The notes beneath the pieces are model-generated. The model searched no databases, was not told the origin of the DNA, and was given only the letters and a program-made list of their open reading frames with translations. A program made the position numbers and the translations under genes. Positions 6,593-14,770 of a stretch of DNA of 24,806 nt are shown here, in pieces; the first letter of the stretch is position 1; each line of letters starts with the position of its first letter. The DNA is from a virus: IMG/VR virus record IMGVR_UViG_3300032311_000032, positions 1 to 24,806 of that record; one strand, 5' to 3'.

Positions 6593-7210
6593 TTATGCAC
6601 CCATTAGCATAAATACTGCTGGGTTTGGATCTGTTGTTATTACTGCCCAAGATGCTGCAGTTCCATTGGTAGTAAGGTATTTACCACTATTACCAGTTTG
6701 TGAAGGTAGTGCATCTACTGTTGCCCATTTAAGGCCAGCAGTCTGTGTGCTGTCTGCTTGTAAATACTCACCATTATTACCTACGCCTAATCTTGCTAAA
6801 GTAGCTGAAGTGCGAGTTAATAGATCACCTTTTGTAGTTAAGGTAGATGCAGGTATTGCCGCGTTAGCGGTAGTTACACCATCTCTAAAATAAACTAAAT
6901 CAGAACTAGTAAGTACGTGTCTTACCGTTGCGCCGCTTGCGTGTGCTACACCGGATACTCCTGCCGTACCAGTACCAGCTTGACCTCTGGAAATTGTAAA
7001 GGTATCACCGGAGTTAGCGGTGACATAACAAATCTCTTCAGTTTGGGTATCAGGATCAATGGCAATAGTAAATATGTCACCATTAGTAAAGCCTGATCCT
7101 TGGATTAGTGGTGCTCCACCGCCAGAGGTAACAACCATACTGGTACCTATACTGGTCAAAGCAGTAGCCAGAGTAGTTGCTACGCTGGTTGAGGAATATA
7201 CTCTTGCCAT
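6593..7210 (-). CDS. Tail-fibre-like protein with repeated GNxGxYL motif
   Basis: A 205-residue protein. The N-terminal beta domain (1-105) contains TFTISRGQAGTGTAG (71-85) and HASGATVRHVLTSSDL (90-105), a signature typical of small phage fibre or baseplate-attachment proteins. Then come TTKGDLLTRT (125-134) and two related segments, GNNGEYLQADSTQTAGLKWA (144-163) and GNSGKYLTTNGTAASWAV (173-190), each a fibre-shaft-like repeat. It ends FMLMGA, strikingly like the FMLGGM end of the collagen-like fibre. AAGGAAG lies before the ATG. It is probably a short fibre or a fibre-attachment protein; receptor contact is not proven. Confidence 0.75.
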   Translation of the reverse strand: MARVYSSTSVATTLATALTSIGTSMVVTSGGGAPLIQGSGFTNGDIFTIAIDPDTQTEEICYVTANSGDTFTISRGQAGTGTAGVSGVAHASGATVRHVLTSSDLVYFRDGVTTANAAIPASTLTTKGDLLTRTSATLARLGVGNNGEYLQADSTQTAGLKWATVDALPSQTGNSGKYLTTNGTAASWAVITTDPNPAVFMLMGA

Positions 7211-7219
7211 TTTTCTTCC

Positions 7220-8122
7220 TTACTTGGAGTAGTGAGTTCTGATCGGGAACAGGGATTGCAACTTAACAGACTCTTCTTGTAGACGTTGTTGGTATAAAGC
7301 GAAGACATACTTAGATGCAGAAGCACCAGATGTTGAAGGTAACTTAGCGTCGGCTAGATCTGCCTCAGCGCTGGTAAGGTTAATTCTACCGGTGTCAAGA
7401 TAAGACAGTAATCTGTACGCAGCACCGAGAGTAGTAACATCCCTTGTGGATTCTGGTAATCCCGTAACTGTTGTGTAATTATCAGTACTATTAGTGAGGT
7501 TATTTGGTAGAGCTGAATAGTAGACTTGTACTGTACGACCAGGCATAATCTTGTCATAAATGTTCACCGTCTTTGATGTATTAAATGTTGGTATGTTAGC
7601 CATCTTATCAATACGCCACTTGTTAACTGGTAGCCACTCTTTAGATGGACCAACAGTTTGCCAAGATATATACAATACATCTCTTGCATCATCTGGCAGA
7701 TTGTATGTAACTTGCGCTGCATTAAAGGTAAAAGTAGTTGAATAGATAGCAAACAATTTTGGATAGAAAGAACTGATCGTATCGTTGATTGCTTGTCTAA
7801 TAGTTGTTCTAGGAAAGGTAGGGGTCATAGTAATCTGAGCGTTCTCAGGGTGAGGAGCAGGGGTAGTTCCTTGGTATCCTCTACCAAATCCTGGTATTGC
7901 GTTAAGAATTAAGTTAGTTCTATCAAATGATGTAATCCAAAGAAGTTCATCTTCGATCTCAATAACACCTTTAGCAAGGTTTTCTGCTGATCCAATTTTA
8001 ATAGACAGGTCAGTAGCAGTAATGCCGCCAACATTGGCTAGGTTAGTTATGCGATCTTGACGCAGCGTATAGCCTGCAAGATTTGATCTAACCTCAGAGA
8101 TCAATTGACTAAGTGTTGTCAT
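7220..8122 (-). CDS. Connector/adaptor or proximal tail protein candidate
   Basis: A 300-residue protein in two parts. Residues 1-100 are a beta-rich region (IEDELLWITSFD, GFGRGYQGTTPAPHPENA) resembling domains in virion attachment proteins. Residues 108-300 contain an adaptor-like helix (TIRQAINDTISSFYPKLFAI), beta strands (QVTYNLPDDARDVLYISW, RTVQVYYSALP) and a helical end (GAAYRLLSYLDTG, LYQQRLQEES). That helix-strand-helix order recalls head-tail adaptor/tail-tube-A proteins of short-tailed phages. Overlap of 14 bases with the glycosyltransferase gene, whose 3' end carries its AAGGTGGG ribosome site, couples the two. This is the best connector candidate in the window, but by pattern only. 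Confidence 0.6.
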   Translation of the reverse strand: MTTLSQLISEVRSNLAGYTLRQDRITNLANVGGITATDLSIKIGSAENLAKGVIEIEDELLWITSFDRTNLILNAIPGFGRGYQGTTPAPHPENAQITMTPTFPRTTIRQAINDTISSFYPKLFAIYSTTFTFNAAQVTYNLPDDARDVLYISWQTVGPSKEWLPVNKWRIDKMANIPTFNTSKTVNIYDKIMPGRTVQVYYSALPNNLTNSTDNYTTVTGLPESTRDVTTLGAAYRLLSYLDTGRINLTSAEADLADAKLPSTSGASASKYVFALYQQRLQEESVKLQSLFPIRTHYSK

Positions 8123-9170
8123 TACCCACCTTTTCTTTGTAGAACTTTAAATTTGTTTGTAATCTTTCATCTGTTGGTGTTATCTCTACTGCCTTCTTAC
8201 CGTACTCATATGCCTCTTGCCATTGCTCTAAGTTCCAAGCTGATACTGCAATAAGATCATCTGCCATATGCGTCCAAGCCCAAGCCTCAACCATAAACTC
8301 TGTAGCTTTCTCAGTTTTGGTTAAAGCAATCTTTGCTACCTTATTACATTCTTTCCATTGTTTAGTATGGTAGTAATGGTTAGCTAAGGCTAAGACGGAT
8401 TCTCTGCTTTGGTACTCTTCAGTAGACTTTATTAAATACTCTTCAGCATTAGCGGTATCACACTTAGCCATAATCCGTAGAGCAAATCCTCGCTCTGCTG
8501 TGAATACGCTAATCTCTAAATACTTCTTTAAGGTATTTAATGCTTCAGTAAATCTTTCGTGGTAGAAATACTCTCTTCCTAAATAGTATAAGTTTCTACT
8601 ATCAGGGTTTTCCTTTGCTGCGTTCTCAAGCATAGGTAAGTAATTACCTCTTGACTTCTCACCATCTGGTAAGTGCCAAGATTCAATATTAAACATCTTA
8701 GCGGTCTCTTCTTTTTCACGGTTATACCCTTGCGGTACTTCGTGAATTGGATAGACCCATCTAACATTGTTTCTAGTGTGGATTCTAAATCCATCAAACT
8801 CTGCCTTGATGCTTCCATCAGGATTAAAATCTGTTACAAATCTATAACGAGGTTTTTCTATACCTTCAGCGTAAGCCTTCTCTAACTCTTGCCGCCAACC
8901 TGGACGCATAATCTCATCCATATCCATAGCGATACAATAATTAGCATCGGCTGGTACTAAAGCAAGACTTGCGTTTCTAGCATCATCAAACCTAAAAGGT
9001 TTAACAGAGATCGTATGAACTGCTATGCCAAGTTCTTTAGCAATTTTAACGGTATCATCAGTTGAACCGGTATCTGCTATAACGTGGTAATCAGCTTCTT
9101 TGGTTGACTCATACCATCTCTTGACGTGCTTAGCTTCGTTTAAAGCAATAGTATAAATAGCAACTTTCAT
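8109..9170 (-). CDS. GT2-type glycosyltransferase with C-terminal TPR-like repeats
   Basis: A 353-residue, probably cytoplasmic enzyme. Residues 1-130 form a GT-A fold: MKVAIYTIALNEAKHVKRW at the start (nucleotide-sugar-binding strand), DTGSTDDT (33-40), and the metal-binding DMDE (83-86). WVYPIHE (138-144) is the acceptor-side motif seen in this GT2 subgroup. Residues 190-345 hold TPR-like helical repeats (NLYYLGREYFYHERFTEAL at 193-211, and a final repeat at about 311-331). It transfers a sugar from a nucleotide donor; donor and acceptor are unknown. It lies inside the virion operon, next to a Thr-rich collagen-like fibre, so fibre glycosylation is a natural idea; modifying host surface glycans is the alternative. 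Unlike its neighbours it is charge-rich and clearly enzymatic. No membrane segment was seen. Confidence 0.88.
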   Translation of the reverse strand: MKVAIYTIALNEAKHVKRWYESTKEADYHVIADTGSTDDTVKIAKELGIAVHTISVKPFRFDDARNASLALVPADANYCIAMDMDEIMRPGWRQELEKAYAEGIEKPRYRFVTDFNPDGSIKAEFDGFRIHTRNNVRWVYPIHEVPQGYNREKEETAKMFNIESWHLPDGEKSRGNYLPMLENAAKENPDSRNLYYLGREYFYHERFTEALNTLKKYLEISVFTAERGFALRIMAKCDTANAEEYLIKSTEEYQSRESVLALANHYYHTKQWKECNKVAKIALTKTEKATEFMVEAWAWTHMADDLIAVSAWNLEQWQEAYEYGKKAVEITPTDERLQTNLKFYKEKVGNDNT

Positions 9171-9179
9171 TGCTCTAGT

Positions 9180-11211
<2,032 letters not shown>

Positions 11212-11215
<4 letters not shown>

Positions 11216-11505
11216 GAAGCCACCTGCGCCAAGGACGCAGAAGGTTCTAACCCAACAGTTCCAGCTATTGAATTACAAACTCCTGCTAAATCTAAAAACT
11301 TTGAACGATCTGTTACACCATTAATAAGGTTAAGAACTCCAACAACATCAGTGATACCACTAGCAAGGGATACACCTCTAGCAGCAGCCCAAGCCTGAGC
11401 AGCGCCACCTTGGTCTTTAAAATCTTGACGGGGAGGATAGGTGCCACCGTTGGCTAAACGATTTAACTCAGCATTTACTGTTGAACCAGGATTACCGTAG
11501 TACAC
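11212..11505 (-). CDS. Small conserved phage protein (YYGNPGSTVNAELNRLANGG type), unknown function
   Basis: A 97-residue protein. The N-terminus YYGNPGSTVNAELNRLANGG is followed by TYPPRQDF, an AWAAARG helix, a repeat-like VVGVLNLING / LAGVCNSIAGT segment, and a short Ala/Ser-rich end. I recall similar proteins in structural modules of many phages, without a known role. The start is GTG (not ATG), supported by GAGGT about 8 bases upstream and by the Tyr-Tyr-Gly-Asn-Pro opening. The end overlaps the TTG of the next gene by 4 bases. It is probably a minor virion component. Confidence 0.7.
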
Positions 11506-11514
11506 CTATCTACC

Positions 11515-11679
11515 TCACTTCTTTTTAGATTTTTTAGATACTGCAGCGTTATCTACTAAGTTTGGATAAGGTCTGCCTGCTGCCTTTGCTCTTGCTTTAG
11601 CGCTAGATTTCTGCGCTGGTGATAATTTCTTAGATGTTTTCTTAGGATTCTTTGTATCCCAAAATGCTTTCTTTTTCAT
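11515..11679 (-). CDS. Micro-gene: 54-residue Lys-rich basic protein
   Basis: A 54-residue protein beginning MKKKAFWDTKNPKKTSKKL, with AKARAKAAGRPYPNLVDN in the second half and ending KKSKKK. It is very basic (about a third Lys/Arg) and low-complexity, with no membrane segment or cysteine. The AFWDTKNPKKTSKKLSPAQK segment resembles small basic proteins that I associate with phage structural modules. The ATG overlaps the stop of the upstream gene (ATGA), and the gene ends 9 bases before the next GTG. DNA binding or packaging inside the head is possible; no direct evidence. Confidence 0.65.
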   Translation of the reverse strand: MKKKAFWDTKNPKKTSKKLSPAQKSSAKARAKAAGRPYPNLVDNAAVSKKSKKK

Positions 11680-11984
11680 TTCTTACCTTTATTTCTTTTA
11701 GAAATACTTGCTGCTTTTTTCTTAGCATCTGCTTTGCTTGATGCTCCCCAAGCCTGTAAAGAAAGCAACAGTCTTGTAGGTTCACCATTTGGTTTGCGTT
11801 CAGGTCCTGGCATATTTCCCATACGAGCCAAGAAAGATGCTCTGCGTGGATTATCACCAGACTTAACTGGTGGCTTTAAATTACTGCCTTGTGCTTTAGC
11901 TGAAGCTCTACCCTTAGCGTTAAGTCCGCCTTTAGGGTTCTTACCTTCTTTGCGTTGCCACGCCGGACTGCTTGCCATATTCAC
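11676..11984 (-). CDS. Small basic phage protein, DUF6321-like
   Basis: A 102-residue basic protein. SPAWQRKEGKNPKGGLNAKG (6-25) and the later ARMGNMPGP, KPNGEPTRLLLSLQAWGAS and a Lys-rich end match my memory of the DUF6321 family, common in phages infecting aquatic bacteria; function unknown. The start is GTG at 11984, preferred because AGGAA lies 6 bases upstream; an in-frame ATG two codons later would be 12 bases away. The gene overlaps the preceding micro-gene by 44 bases in another frame. It is followed by ATGA overlap with the next. Basic character and placement fit a nucleic-acid-associated or virion protein. Confidence 0.75.
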   Translation of the reverse strand: MNMASSPAWQRKEGKNPKGGLNAKGRASAKAQGSNLKPPVKSGDNPRRASFLARMGNMPGPERKPNGEPTRLLLSLQAWGASSKADAKKKAASISKRNKGKK

Positions 11985-12099
11985 CGTACTTTCCTAATAC
12001 TGCTCTAATAGATCCATTTTTATTAAGACGAACTATTAAACCATCTTTAATCTGAATTGAATTAAATCCATCGTGGCGTTTGTAGCTACCTGATGACAT
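11941..12099 (-). CDS. Micro-gene: 52-residue protein, unknown
   Basis: A 52-residue protein starting MSSGSYKRHDGFNSIQIKDG and continuing LIVRLNKNGSIRAVLGKYGE, ending ATQRR. The middle (GLIVRLNKNGSIRAVL) looks like a small beta hairpin. The start overlaps the previous stop by one base (TAATG). Its last 44 bases are shared, in a different frame, with the start of the DUF6321-like gene, and its own codons supply that gene's ribosome site. I do not recognise the family. It is probably real because it fits the unbroken chain of overlapping genes, but it is too short to be sure. Confidence 0.55.
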   Translation of the reverse strand: MSSGSYKRHDGFNSIQIKDGLIVRLNKNGSIRAVLGKYGEYGKQSGVATQRR

Positions 12100-12254
12100 T
12101 ATTTTTTCTTGGACTTCTTGGCCTCAGATAAAGCAATAGCAATAGCTTGTTTACGGGATTTAACTACTGGTCCTTTTTTGCTACCAGAATGTAGAGTTCC
12201 TCTTTTGAACTCACCCATTACTTTAGCTTCTTTTTTTATTGCTTTCTTAGCCAT
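12099..12254 (-). CDS. Micro-gene: DUF6496-like small protein
   Basis: A 51-residue protein: MAKKAIKKEAKVMGEFKRGT, then LHSGSKKGPVVKSRKQAIAI, ending ALSEAKKSKKK. The combination VMGEFKRGTLHSGS ... V(K)SRKQAIAIALSEA is the hallmark of the DUF6496 family as I remember it, a small basic protein of phages and bacteria with no known function. Both ends overlap their neighbours by one base (TAATG), suggesting coupled translation. The Lys-rich tails suggest nucleic-acid contact; that is inference. Confidence 0.75.
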   Translation of the reverse strand: MAKKAIKKEAKVMGEFKRGTLHSGSKKGPVVKSRKQAIAIALSEAKKSKKK

Positions 12255-12364
12255 TACGCTTCGCCACCTTCAGTTGCTTCGTTCTCTCCGCCTACTTTTC
12301 CAGCAGGTGAACCAGTCTGTAAATCGTCATATGATACGTAACCGCATCCGCAATTAGCACACAT
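12254..12364 (-). CDS. Micro-gene: 36-residue CxxCxC protein
   Basis: A 36-residue protein: MCANCGCGYVSYDDLQTGSP followed by an acidic Gly/Glu-rich tail ending EGGEA. Cys2, Cys5 and Cys7 make a CxxCxC cluster right at the N-terminus, enough for a metal site only if two copies pair or another ligand joins. It is acidic, unlike its basic neighbours. It is linked by TAATG overlaps on both sides. I recall similar short Cys-starting proteins in aquatic phages but no function. Confidence 0.6.
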   Translation of the reverse strand: MCANCGCGYVSYDDLQTGSPAGKVGGENEATEGGEA

Positions 12365-12528
12365 TATTTGCCTACCTTCTTCTTACCGCCAGCGAACTTA
12401 GCAGTATTACCCTTGGTCTTAGCAGGAGATACAGTCATTGTTGACTTAGTAATTCCCTTAGCGCTTCCCTTGCGGTATCCGCTATCGTTAGTGGACATAG
12501 CGCCACCAGATGATTTCATCTTTTTCAT
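12364..12528 (-). CDS. Micro-gene: 54-residue Lys/Gly/Ser-rich protein
   Basis: A 54-residue protein beginning MKKMKSSGGAMSTNDSGYRK and ending KFAGGKKKVGK. It is basic, low-complexity, and rich in Ser, Gly, Thr and Lys, with no clear fold. AAGGAGA sits 5 bases before the ATG, a strong ribosome site that opens this four-gene TAATG-linked chain (12528 down to 11941). Resembles other small basic proteins of phage head modules in composition; the function is unknown. Confidence 0.65.
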   Translation of the reverse strand: MKKMKSSGGAMSTNDSGYRKGSAKGITKSTMTVSPAKTKGNTAKFAGGKKKVGK

Positions 12529-12540
12529 AGTTTCTCCTTG

Positions 12541-12813
12541 TTAGATTTTGTTTCCATCGAACGCAACGCCTGTTTCATTACTGAACTTAAGTGCTGCGTC
12601 AATATCTTTTTGTTTAGTTGATATAGGTTCTACACCTTGTGCTATAGCTGAGTAATAAGAGGTTAATTCTTTTTCATCTTTTTTAATTGCTGAAAGAGAT
12701 GCTCCAGTCCTAGATGGAGTAGCACCACCAGAGATCATAGGCATATTGGATCTAATACAAGCTCCGTATGATTTGTGATCTTGGGTCTTACAACTTGATG
12801 TACAGTTACTCAT
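12541..12813 (-). CDS. Small conserved phage protein with N-terminal Cys cluster
   Basis: A 90-residue protein. The N-terminus has four cysteines within 19 residues (SNCTSSCKTQDHKSYGACIR), then a Gly/Ser-rich linker (ISGGATPSRTG) and a helical C-terminal half (LSAIKKDEKELTSYYSAIAQ ... DIDAALKFSNETG). The opening SNCTSSCKTQDHKSYG is a pattern I associate with small proteins beside phage capsid genes. The start overlaps the upstream gene (ATGA), and its GAGGAG ribosome site is formed by the Glu-Glu codons ending that gene. Possible metal binding through the Cys cluster; role unknown. Confidence 0.7.
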   Translation of the reverse strand: MSNCTSSCKTQDHKSYGACIRSNMPMISGGATPSRTGASLSAIKKDEKELTSYYSAIAQGVEPISTKQKDIDAALKFSNETGVAFDGNKI

Positions 12814-13160
12814 TGCTCCTCATAAATTGGTGTTAAGTAATCGCTATAGCCTTTAGATGCCATAAACTGACCTTGCGCTATTGTAATACTATAGACGTGA
12901 CCACCGAGGAAATAGTAGTCAGCATCTGCTAAAGTGTTTTGATACGGATATAAAGTTTCTTCAACTTCTCCATCTTTAATAATTAAAGTTTTGCCACGAG
13001 CAATATCAGTTAGGAATGGGTTGATAGTTCCTGTTGATGTTCCACCGGTAATTGGCCTACCAGCAAGACGAGAGTATTTATCAGGCCAAGGTTGACCTGC
13101 TCCCCACGTCTGGTACTCCCAAGGTGTGTTGATTGAGTAACCAACTAATACTTGTGCCAT
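12810..13160 (-). CDS. Capsid-proximal small protein, unknown function
   Basis: A 116-residue protein. It opens MAQVLVGYSINTPWEYQTWG, has a Trp/Pro-rich N-terminal third, DIARGKTLIIKDGEVEETLYP in the middle, and ends GYSDYLTPIYEEQ. The ATG at 13160 is chosen because AAGGAAG lies just ahead; the frame remains open upstream, but that extension would run antiparallel-free in another frame across the capsid gene's end and has no ribosome site. Directly following the capsid gene, it could be a head-completion, decoration or connector protein. I do not recognise the family with confidence. Confidence 0.7.
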   Translation of the reverse strand: MAQVLVGYSINTPWEYQTWGAGQPWPDKYSRLAGRPITGGTSTGTINPFLTDIARGKTLIIKDGEVEETLYPYQNTLADADYYFLGGHVYSITIAQGQFMASKGYSDYLTPIYEEQ

Positions 13161-13181
13161 AACTTCCTTTCTAAGTGATGA

Positions 13182-13201
13182 GAGGTGGTTTGACCCACCT
13201 C
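13182..13201 (-). other. Hairpin just downstream of the capsid gene
   Basis: GAGGTGG (13182-13188) and CCACCTC (13195-13201) form a perfect 7-bp stem with a 6-base loop, 18 bases past the capsid stop. On the minus strand no T tract follows, so it is unlikely to be a strong terminator. It could protect the capsid message's 3' end or mark a processing point, helping set high capsid to downstream gene ratio; this is inference. Confidence 0.5.
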
Positions 13202-13218
13202 CCACCGAAACGGATTTA

Positions 13219-14145
13219 TTAGCCGTTTGTTGCAGCAGACTCCACACGGTAGATAGCTGCTTGACGAAGGAGTGACCATCCGCCGAAGTAGTACCAACCG
13301 ATTGTGTGGTATCGACGCAAAGCATCGATTTGAGGTCCGATAATCGTTGAGATATCTTGACCTTGCGCTTCTGCAAGCGCTTCACGTCCGGCAATAACTG
13401 CCTTGTAAACGTTAGTTGTTCCATTTGTTGCGTAAGGAACGCGAGGTGTCTCAACAATGAAAGCACCTTCAATTACGCCAACAGCACCAGCAACGAACGG
13501 AGTGCGATCAACGTACTTAGTTAGTTCCTGGAATCCACCAGTTCCTGTCTCAGCACGAAGGTCAGCAGTCTGACGTGGGTGTAGGTATCCTGCATAAAGT
13601 TCACCGATACGAGGCAAAGCCTTGCCTGTACGTAGTTCAGTTACAGCCTCACGGATGTCTTGAACAGTGATCTTTTGTGATGCAGTGATGCTAGCTGTTG
13701 ATGTTGCAGTTCCTGCGTAAACTACGTTGGTGCCGCCTGTTAGAACAGAAGCAACAACAGAGTCAATAGAATCTGCAGCGTTGTAAGCGATGATATCAGC
13801 AAGTGCTGCATCTACATCGTTAAATGAAGTTAGGTTTAACTTCTTAGTTGTTGTTACGGCTGAGCCGTACTCTTGAAGTGTTACTGTAACCTGGTTTGGG
13901 TTACCTAGAGCAATAGAAGAAACATCTAGTGATTCTGTCAAAGTTGAAGTAGCTTGTGCTAAATCAGAATAGATTGAGAATACAACTGATGATCCTGGCA
14001 TTGCCTGTTGAACAGGTTTGACATCTGCAAGCGCTCTCATTACTGGAATGGAACGTAGTGCCATACGGACGTATTGATCATACGCGGTCTGGACTAAATT
14101 GCTGATTGCCGAGGTACCTGTTAGCGTACCGCCTGGAATTGCCAT
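13219..14145 (-). CDS. Major capsid protein, N4-gp56-like (HK97 fold)
   Basis: A 308-residue protein. The pattern AYDQYVRMALRSIPVMRAL (21-39), a basic/hydrophobic strand (SVVFSIYSDL), TSTLTESLDVSSIALGNPNQ (67-86), VTVTLQEYGSAVTTTKKLNL (86-105), then DAALADIIAYNAADSIDSVV and the A-domain-like C-terminal half (YAGYLHPRQTADLRAE, FVETPRVPYA-like) matches the N4-gp56 family of HK97-fold capsid proteins as I recall it. It forms the icosahedral shell. It follows a scaffold gene and precedes small head genes, the normal order. GC and composition fit a highly expressed gene. The only upstream ribosome-like site (AAAGG) is about 13 bases from the ATG, weak for a capsid gene, so leader structure may matter. 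An encoded delta domain is not obvious. Confidence 0.88.
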   Translation of the reverse strand: MAIPGGTLTGTSAISNLVQTAYDQYVRMALRSIPVMRALADVKPVQQAMPGSSVVFSIYSDLAQATSTLTESLDVSSIALGNPNQVTVTLQEYGSAVTTTKKLNLTSFNDVDAALADIIAYNAADSIDSVVASVLTGGTNVVYAGTATSTASITASQKITVQDIREAVTELRTGKALPRIGELYAGYLHPRQTADLRAETGTGGFQELTKYVDRTPFVAGAVGVIEGAFIVETPRVPYATNGTTNVYKAVIAGREALAEAQGQDISTIIGPQIDALRRYHTIGWYYFGGWSLLRQAAIYRVESAATNG

Positions 14146-14171
14146 TTAGGGTTTAGCCTTTCGGATAGAAG

Positions 14172-14642
14172 TTATAACCCAGATTGACGTAGAACTTCGT
14201 CCAACTCTTCCTTGCTGTTGGTATTAAGAATCTTCTTTAGCATATCATCTGATGAATCAGGAGTTAATCCGGAATCAACAGCGCTATTCATTTTCTTATA
14301 CGCAGCCGCTTGAGCTGGGTCTACGATATCTTGGGTTGGTTCAGCAGTTACACCAAATACGTCGCCGTATTCGTTTAACCACTTAGACAAAGACTCCTCA
14401 GTTGGGTCTATGTCCGAAGGAATGAAAGAAGCAATTTTCTTATTCACTCCACGAGCTTCGAGGACATCTTTAATAGCTCGTTCTCTTTGTGCTTTGGAAA
14501 GTCCGTCAAACTGGGCTTTTAGTTCAGCTAACTCTTTTTCCTTTTGCTTGTTTGCTTTACGCAACTGTTTAACGAGATCATTATTCTGATTAGATTCCTG
14601 TGTGAAATCGTCATCTTCATCCTCGTAGTCGAAATTGGACAT
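14172..14642 (-). CDS. Capsid scaffolding protein
   Basis: A 156-residue, acidic protein. The N-terminus is a disordered acidic patch (FDYEDEDDDFTQES), followed by a coiled-coil helix (NDLVKQLRKANKQKEKELAELK region, about 21-50), a middle DVLEARGVNKKIASFIPSDI and a helical C-terminus (KEELDEVLRQSGL). Acid-rich, helical and directly upstream of the capsid gene is the usual scaffold profile: it guides prohead assembly and then leaves. No protease domain is fused and none is seen nearby. The ATG has GGGAG about 8 bases ahead. It follows the structured 128-base leader. Confidence 0.8.
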   Translation of the reverse strand: MSNFDYEDEDDDFTQESNQNNDLVKQLRKANKQKEKELAELKAQFDGLSKAQRERAIKDVLEARGVNKKIASFIPSDIDPTEESLSKWLNEYGDVFGVTAEPTQDIVDPAQAAAYKKMNSAVDSGLTPDSSDDMLKKILNTNSKEELDEVLRQSGL

Positions 14643-14679
14643 TGTCCATCTCCCATTCTGTTTGTAGTTTCGTAGACCT

Positions 14680-14705
14680 CATATAGATTTGGGGATTTCT
14701 ATATG
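14680..14705 (-). other. 8-bp inverted repeat in the scaffold leader
   Basis: CATATAGA (14680-14687) and TCTATATG (14698-14705) are perfect inverted copies around a 10-base spacer containing GGGG. AT-rich and symmetric: it could be a regulator half-site pair or a weak RNA hairpin 38 bases before the scaffold start. Confidence 0.45.
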
Positions 14706-14733
14706 GCTTCTACTACTGGTGTTTGTTATCTCT

Positions 14734-14757
14734 CTAACGGACCAGTCGTCCCGTTAG
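14734..14757 (-). other. GC-rich hairpin in the scaffold leader
   Basis: CTAAC-GGAC (14734-14742) pairs with GTCC-GTTAG (14748-14751 and 14753-14757), nine base pairs with one bulged C at 14752 and a 5-base loop. It lies 13 bases beyond the stop of the 421-residue gene. No T tract follows on either strand, so a simple intrinsic terminator is unlikely. Confidence 0.5.
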
Positions 14758-14770
14758 CAGGCCTAGTTGT

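Larger units (their letters stand above)
14643..14770 (-). promoter_or_regulatory. Structured leader/intergenic region before scaffold and capsid genes
   Basis: This 128-base gap is the longest noncoding stretch in the operon, right ahead of scaffold and capsid genes. It holds two hairpins (described separately). No convincing TTGACA-like plus TATAAT-like pair was found on the minus strand, so a sigma-70-type promoter is not shown. Position and structure suggest a control point (internal promoter of unknown type, RNA processing or attenuation) that separates high-copy capsid genes from the inner-virion genes. Confidence 0.45.

Noticed and set aside
12810-13472. A longer frame (220 residues) for the small gene after the capsid gene
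   Set aside because: The extra N-terminal part overlaps the capsid gene's 3' end in another frame and has no ribosome site. The ATG at 13160 has AAGGAAG and a plausible N-terminus.
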